A stretch of 14,276 bases of DNA from Rhodococcus sp. (in: high G+C Gram-positive bacteria) (GTDB lineage: Bacteria > Actinomycetota > Actinomycetes > Mycobacteriales > Mycobacteriaceae), in assembly GCA_012515885.1 (NCBI GenBank), contig JAAYXN010000136.1:1-14276 (forward strand). The letters run 5' to 3'. How positions within the stretch are numbered: the stretch's first letter is position 1; the number at the start of each line of letters is the position of its first letter. Below the pieces are notes generated by a model, which was not told the DNA's origin, did no database searches, and was given only the letters and a program-made list of their open reading frames with translations. Shown here piece by piece: positions 13,324 to 14,276 of this stretch. The translations under genes were made by a program, and so were the position numbers.

Positions 13324-14088
13324 CTACTGCCCAGCCGGAGCGTTTTCACCTGTCACAGGGACCAATTGTTCCCCTTCACCAGCGGCAGGCGAAGCACCCT
13401 CCGGTTGCGGCGTGGCGTCGGGAACAACGACACCGGCAGACGCGCTGCGTTCAACATCAGCCTCAGCCGGGCCACGATCCCGGCCTTCCTCACGCGGGTT
13501 GACGCGTTGGAAGCCCTCATTCGTCGGTTCGTTCGTCTGCTCCTGGCGGCTCTCACCTCGGGTATTGCCCTGAGGCGCACCCGAGGACGGGAACCGATCG
13601 AGCGGCGGAACCGGCGTGCCAGCGGCAGGAATCGGCGTGCCGACGACCTCAACGGAACCGTCCGGGTGAACCACCAAACGTGCTGGATCTACCGCCGGAA
13701 CCAGACCGAGAGCCGTAGCTGCCTCAGCAAGCCGAGGAGCCGAGTTAGCGGTTTGCACGTCACGTCCGAGGGCAGCCCTCTGCTCCGCGAGCGACTGGTT
13801 GTGCGACCGAGCCGCACTGAGCTGGTACGAATCCTCAGCAGCGCGCGTAGTCAGCAGCAGCGTCACCGCCAAACCCAACGTCAGCATGCCGATGATCGTC
13901 GCGACGAATGGAACGCGCGCAGCCACCGACCCGGTGCGGGTCCGGACCGAAGACCCCGCCGCCGGAACACCTGCACTCGCCCGCTGCGACCGCTTGCGGT
14001 ACGCCCGCGCGGCAGCTCCAGATCGCCGTTCCCGTACCGGCTGACCAGTGGTCTTGCGTCCACCCGTCGAACGCACCTCTACCGTCAT
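13324..14088 (-). CDS. ftsL: FtsL-like proline-rich septation membrane protein
   Basis: The gene sits between rsmH and ftsI, the position of ftsL, and resembles mycobacterial Rv2164c-type proteins described as FtsL-like. The 254-residue product has a basic cytoplasmic region (1-59, many Arg/Lys), one membrane segment (about 60-80, PFVATIIGMLTLGLAVTLLL), then a helix rich in Ala, Gln and Glu (about 82-128) that could form the FtsL/DivIC coiled coil. The segment ARLVVHPDGSVEVVGTP (136-152) recalls the mycobacterial proteins. The rest (150-254) is a low-complexity Pro/Gly/Glu/Asn tail outside the cell membrane. The ATG start overlaps the rsmH stop as ATGA and has AGGAGG five bases upstream. The stop is TAG, 9 nt before ftsI. 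FtsL proteins are poorly conserved, so position is a large part of this call. Confidence 0.85.
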   Translation of the reverse strand: MTVEVRSTGGRKTTGQPVRERRSGAAARAYRKRSQRASAGVPAAGSSVRTRTGSVAARVPFVATIIGMLTLGLAVTLLLTTRAAEDSYQLSAARSHNQSLAEQRAALGRDVQTANSAPRLAEAATALGLVPAVDPARLVVHPDGSVEVVGTPIPAAGTPVPPLDRFPSSGAPQGNTRGESRQEQTNEPTNEGFQRVNPREEGRDRGPAEADVERSASAGVVVPDATPQPEGASPAAGEGEQLVPVTGENAPAGQ

Positions 14089-14276
14089 GCCGCCCTCCTG
14101 TTAATTCTTTCGACTGCCCGTACGCGGACCGGCGCCGATCGTGGGTTCTCCTCGATTTCCTGCTCGGACGCGCGTTCTGATCCCCTAGTCAAAAGCCGGA
14201 ACTCCGGCTCAGTTCCGGGCAACTCCATCGGGAGTCCCTCCGGGCTCCGCGAACGCGTACGTGGCGTAATTTCTGC
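14085..14276 (-). CDS. rsmH: 16S rRNA (cytosine1402-N4)-methyltransferase RsmH, C-terminal fragment
   Basis: The last 63 codons of rsmH (mraW) enter from the window edge in frame, starting with GCA at 14276. The translation includes ITPRTRSRSPEGLPMELPG, then PEFRLLTRGSE and ENPRSAPVRVRAVERIN, and ends in RRAA. The R-LLTRG and NPRSAPVRLRAVER patterns are the typical C-terminal end of actinobacterial RsmH. RsmH methylates N4 of C1402 in 16S rRNA and is the usual gene just before ftsL in dcw clusters. The stop TGA (14087-14085) overlaps the ftsL-like ATG. The SAM-binding domain is outside the window, as is mraZ, which would be expected further upstream. Confidence 0.92.
   Translation of the reverse strand, partial: AEITPRTRSRSPEGLPMELPGTEPEFRLLTRGSERASEQEIEENPRSAPVRVRAVERINRRAA
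14094..14099 (-). promoter_or_regulatory. Ribosome binding site of the ftsL-like gene
   Basis: A consensus AGGAGG lies five bases before ATG 14088 and within the last codons of rsmH. It is the strongest Shine-Dalgarno sequence in the window. Confidence 0.8.

Noticed and set aside
1..14276. Undescribed defence, mobile or biosynthetic system
   Set aside because: Every gene matches a standard dcw cluster member in standard order, and no transposase, integrase, repeat-spacer array or unknown gene cassette is present.

Overview
The window is a nearly complete division and cell wall (dcw) cluster, read entirely from the minus strand, so transcription runs from high to low coordinates. In that direction the order is rsmH (C-terminal end only), an ftsL-like gene, ftsI/pbpB, murE, murF, mraY, murD, ftsW, murG, murC, ftsQ and the first 11 codons of ftsZ. 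The high-GC sequence, the many GTG starts, the proline-rich FtsL-like protein and the FtsZ start MTPPHNYLAV all point to an actinobacterium. It is most likely a mycolic-acid genus of the Mycobacteriales (Mycobacterium/Gordonia/Hoyosella/Dietzia type). Family and genus cannot be settled from this window.

Region by region: 14276-13324 holds the rsmH end and the FtsL-like membrane protein, joined by an ATGA overlap. 13314-11449 is the septal transpeptidase FtsI. A 67-nt gap follows, which may hold a weak promoter and raises doubt about the murE start. From murE to ftsQ (about 11381 to 283) the genes are packed end to end. Most junctions are 4-nt GTGA or ATGA overlaps and the only gap is 5 nt (mraY/murD), which implies a translationally coupled unit. 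The only sizeable non-coding stretch is the 250 bp between ftsQ and ftsZ (33-282). It holds a TTGACA box, a 10-bp dyad and three 18-bp imperfect repeats.

How the genes work together: MurC, MurD, MurE and MurF build UDP-MurNAc-pentapeptide in the cytosol (MurC's UDP-MurNAc substrate is made by genes outside this window). MurE carries the DNPR motif of the meso-DAP type. MraY moves the product to undecaprenyl phosphate (lipid I) and MurG adds GlcNAc (lipid II). FtsW polymerises lipid II at the septum and FtsI cross-links it. FtsQ and the FtsL-like protein link these enzymes to the FtsZ ring.

I found no mobile element, CRISPR array, tRNA/rRNA, phage gene or unknown multi-gene system. The most notable observation is that the 18-bp repeats upstream of ftsZ are in frame with ftsZ, encode 6-residue repeats that differ mainly at third codon positions, and lie in a stop-free stretch. 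They could be an N-terminal extension of FtsZ. Short in-frame 15-bp repeats also occur in ftsQ, murE and murF.
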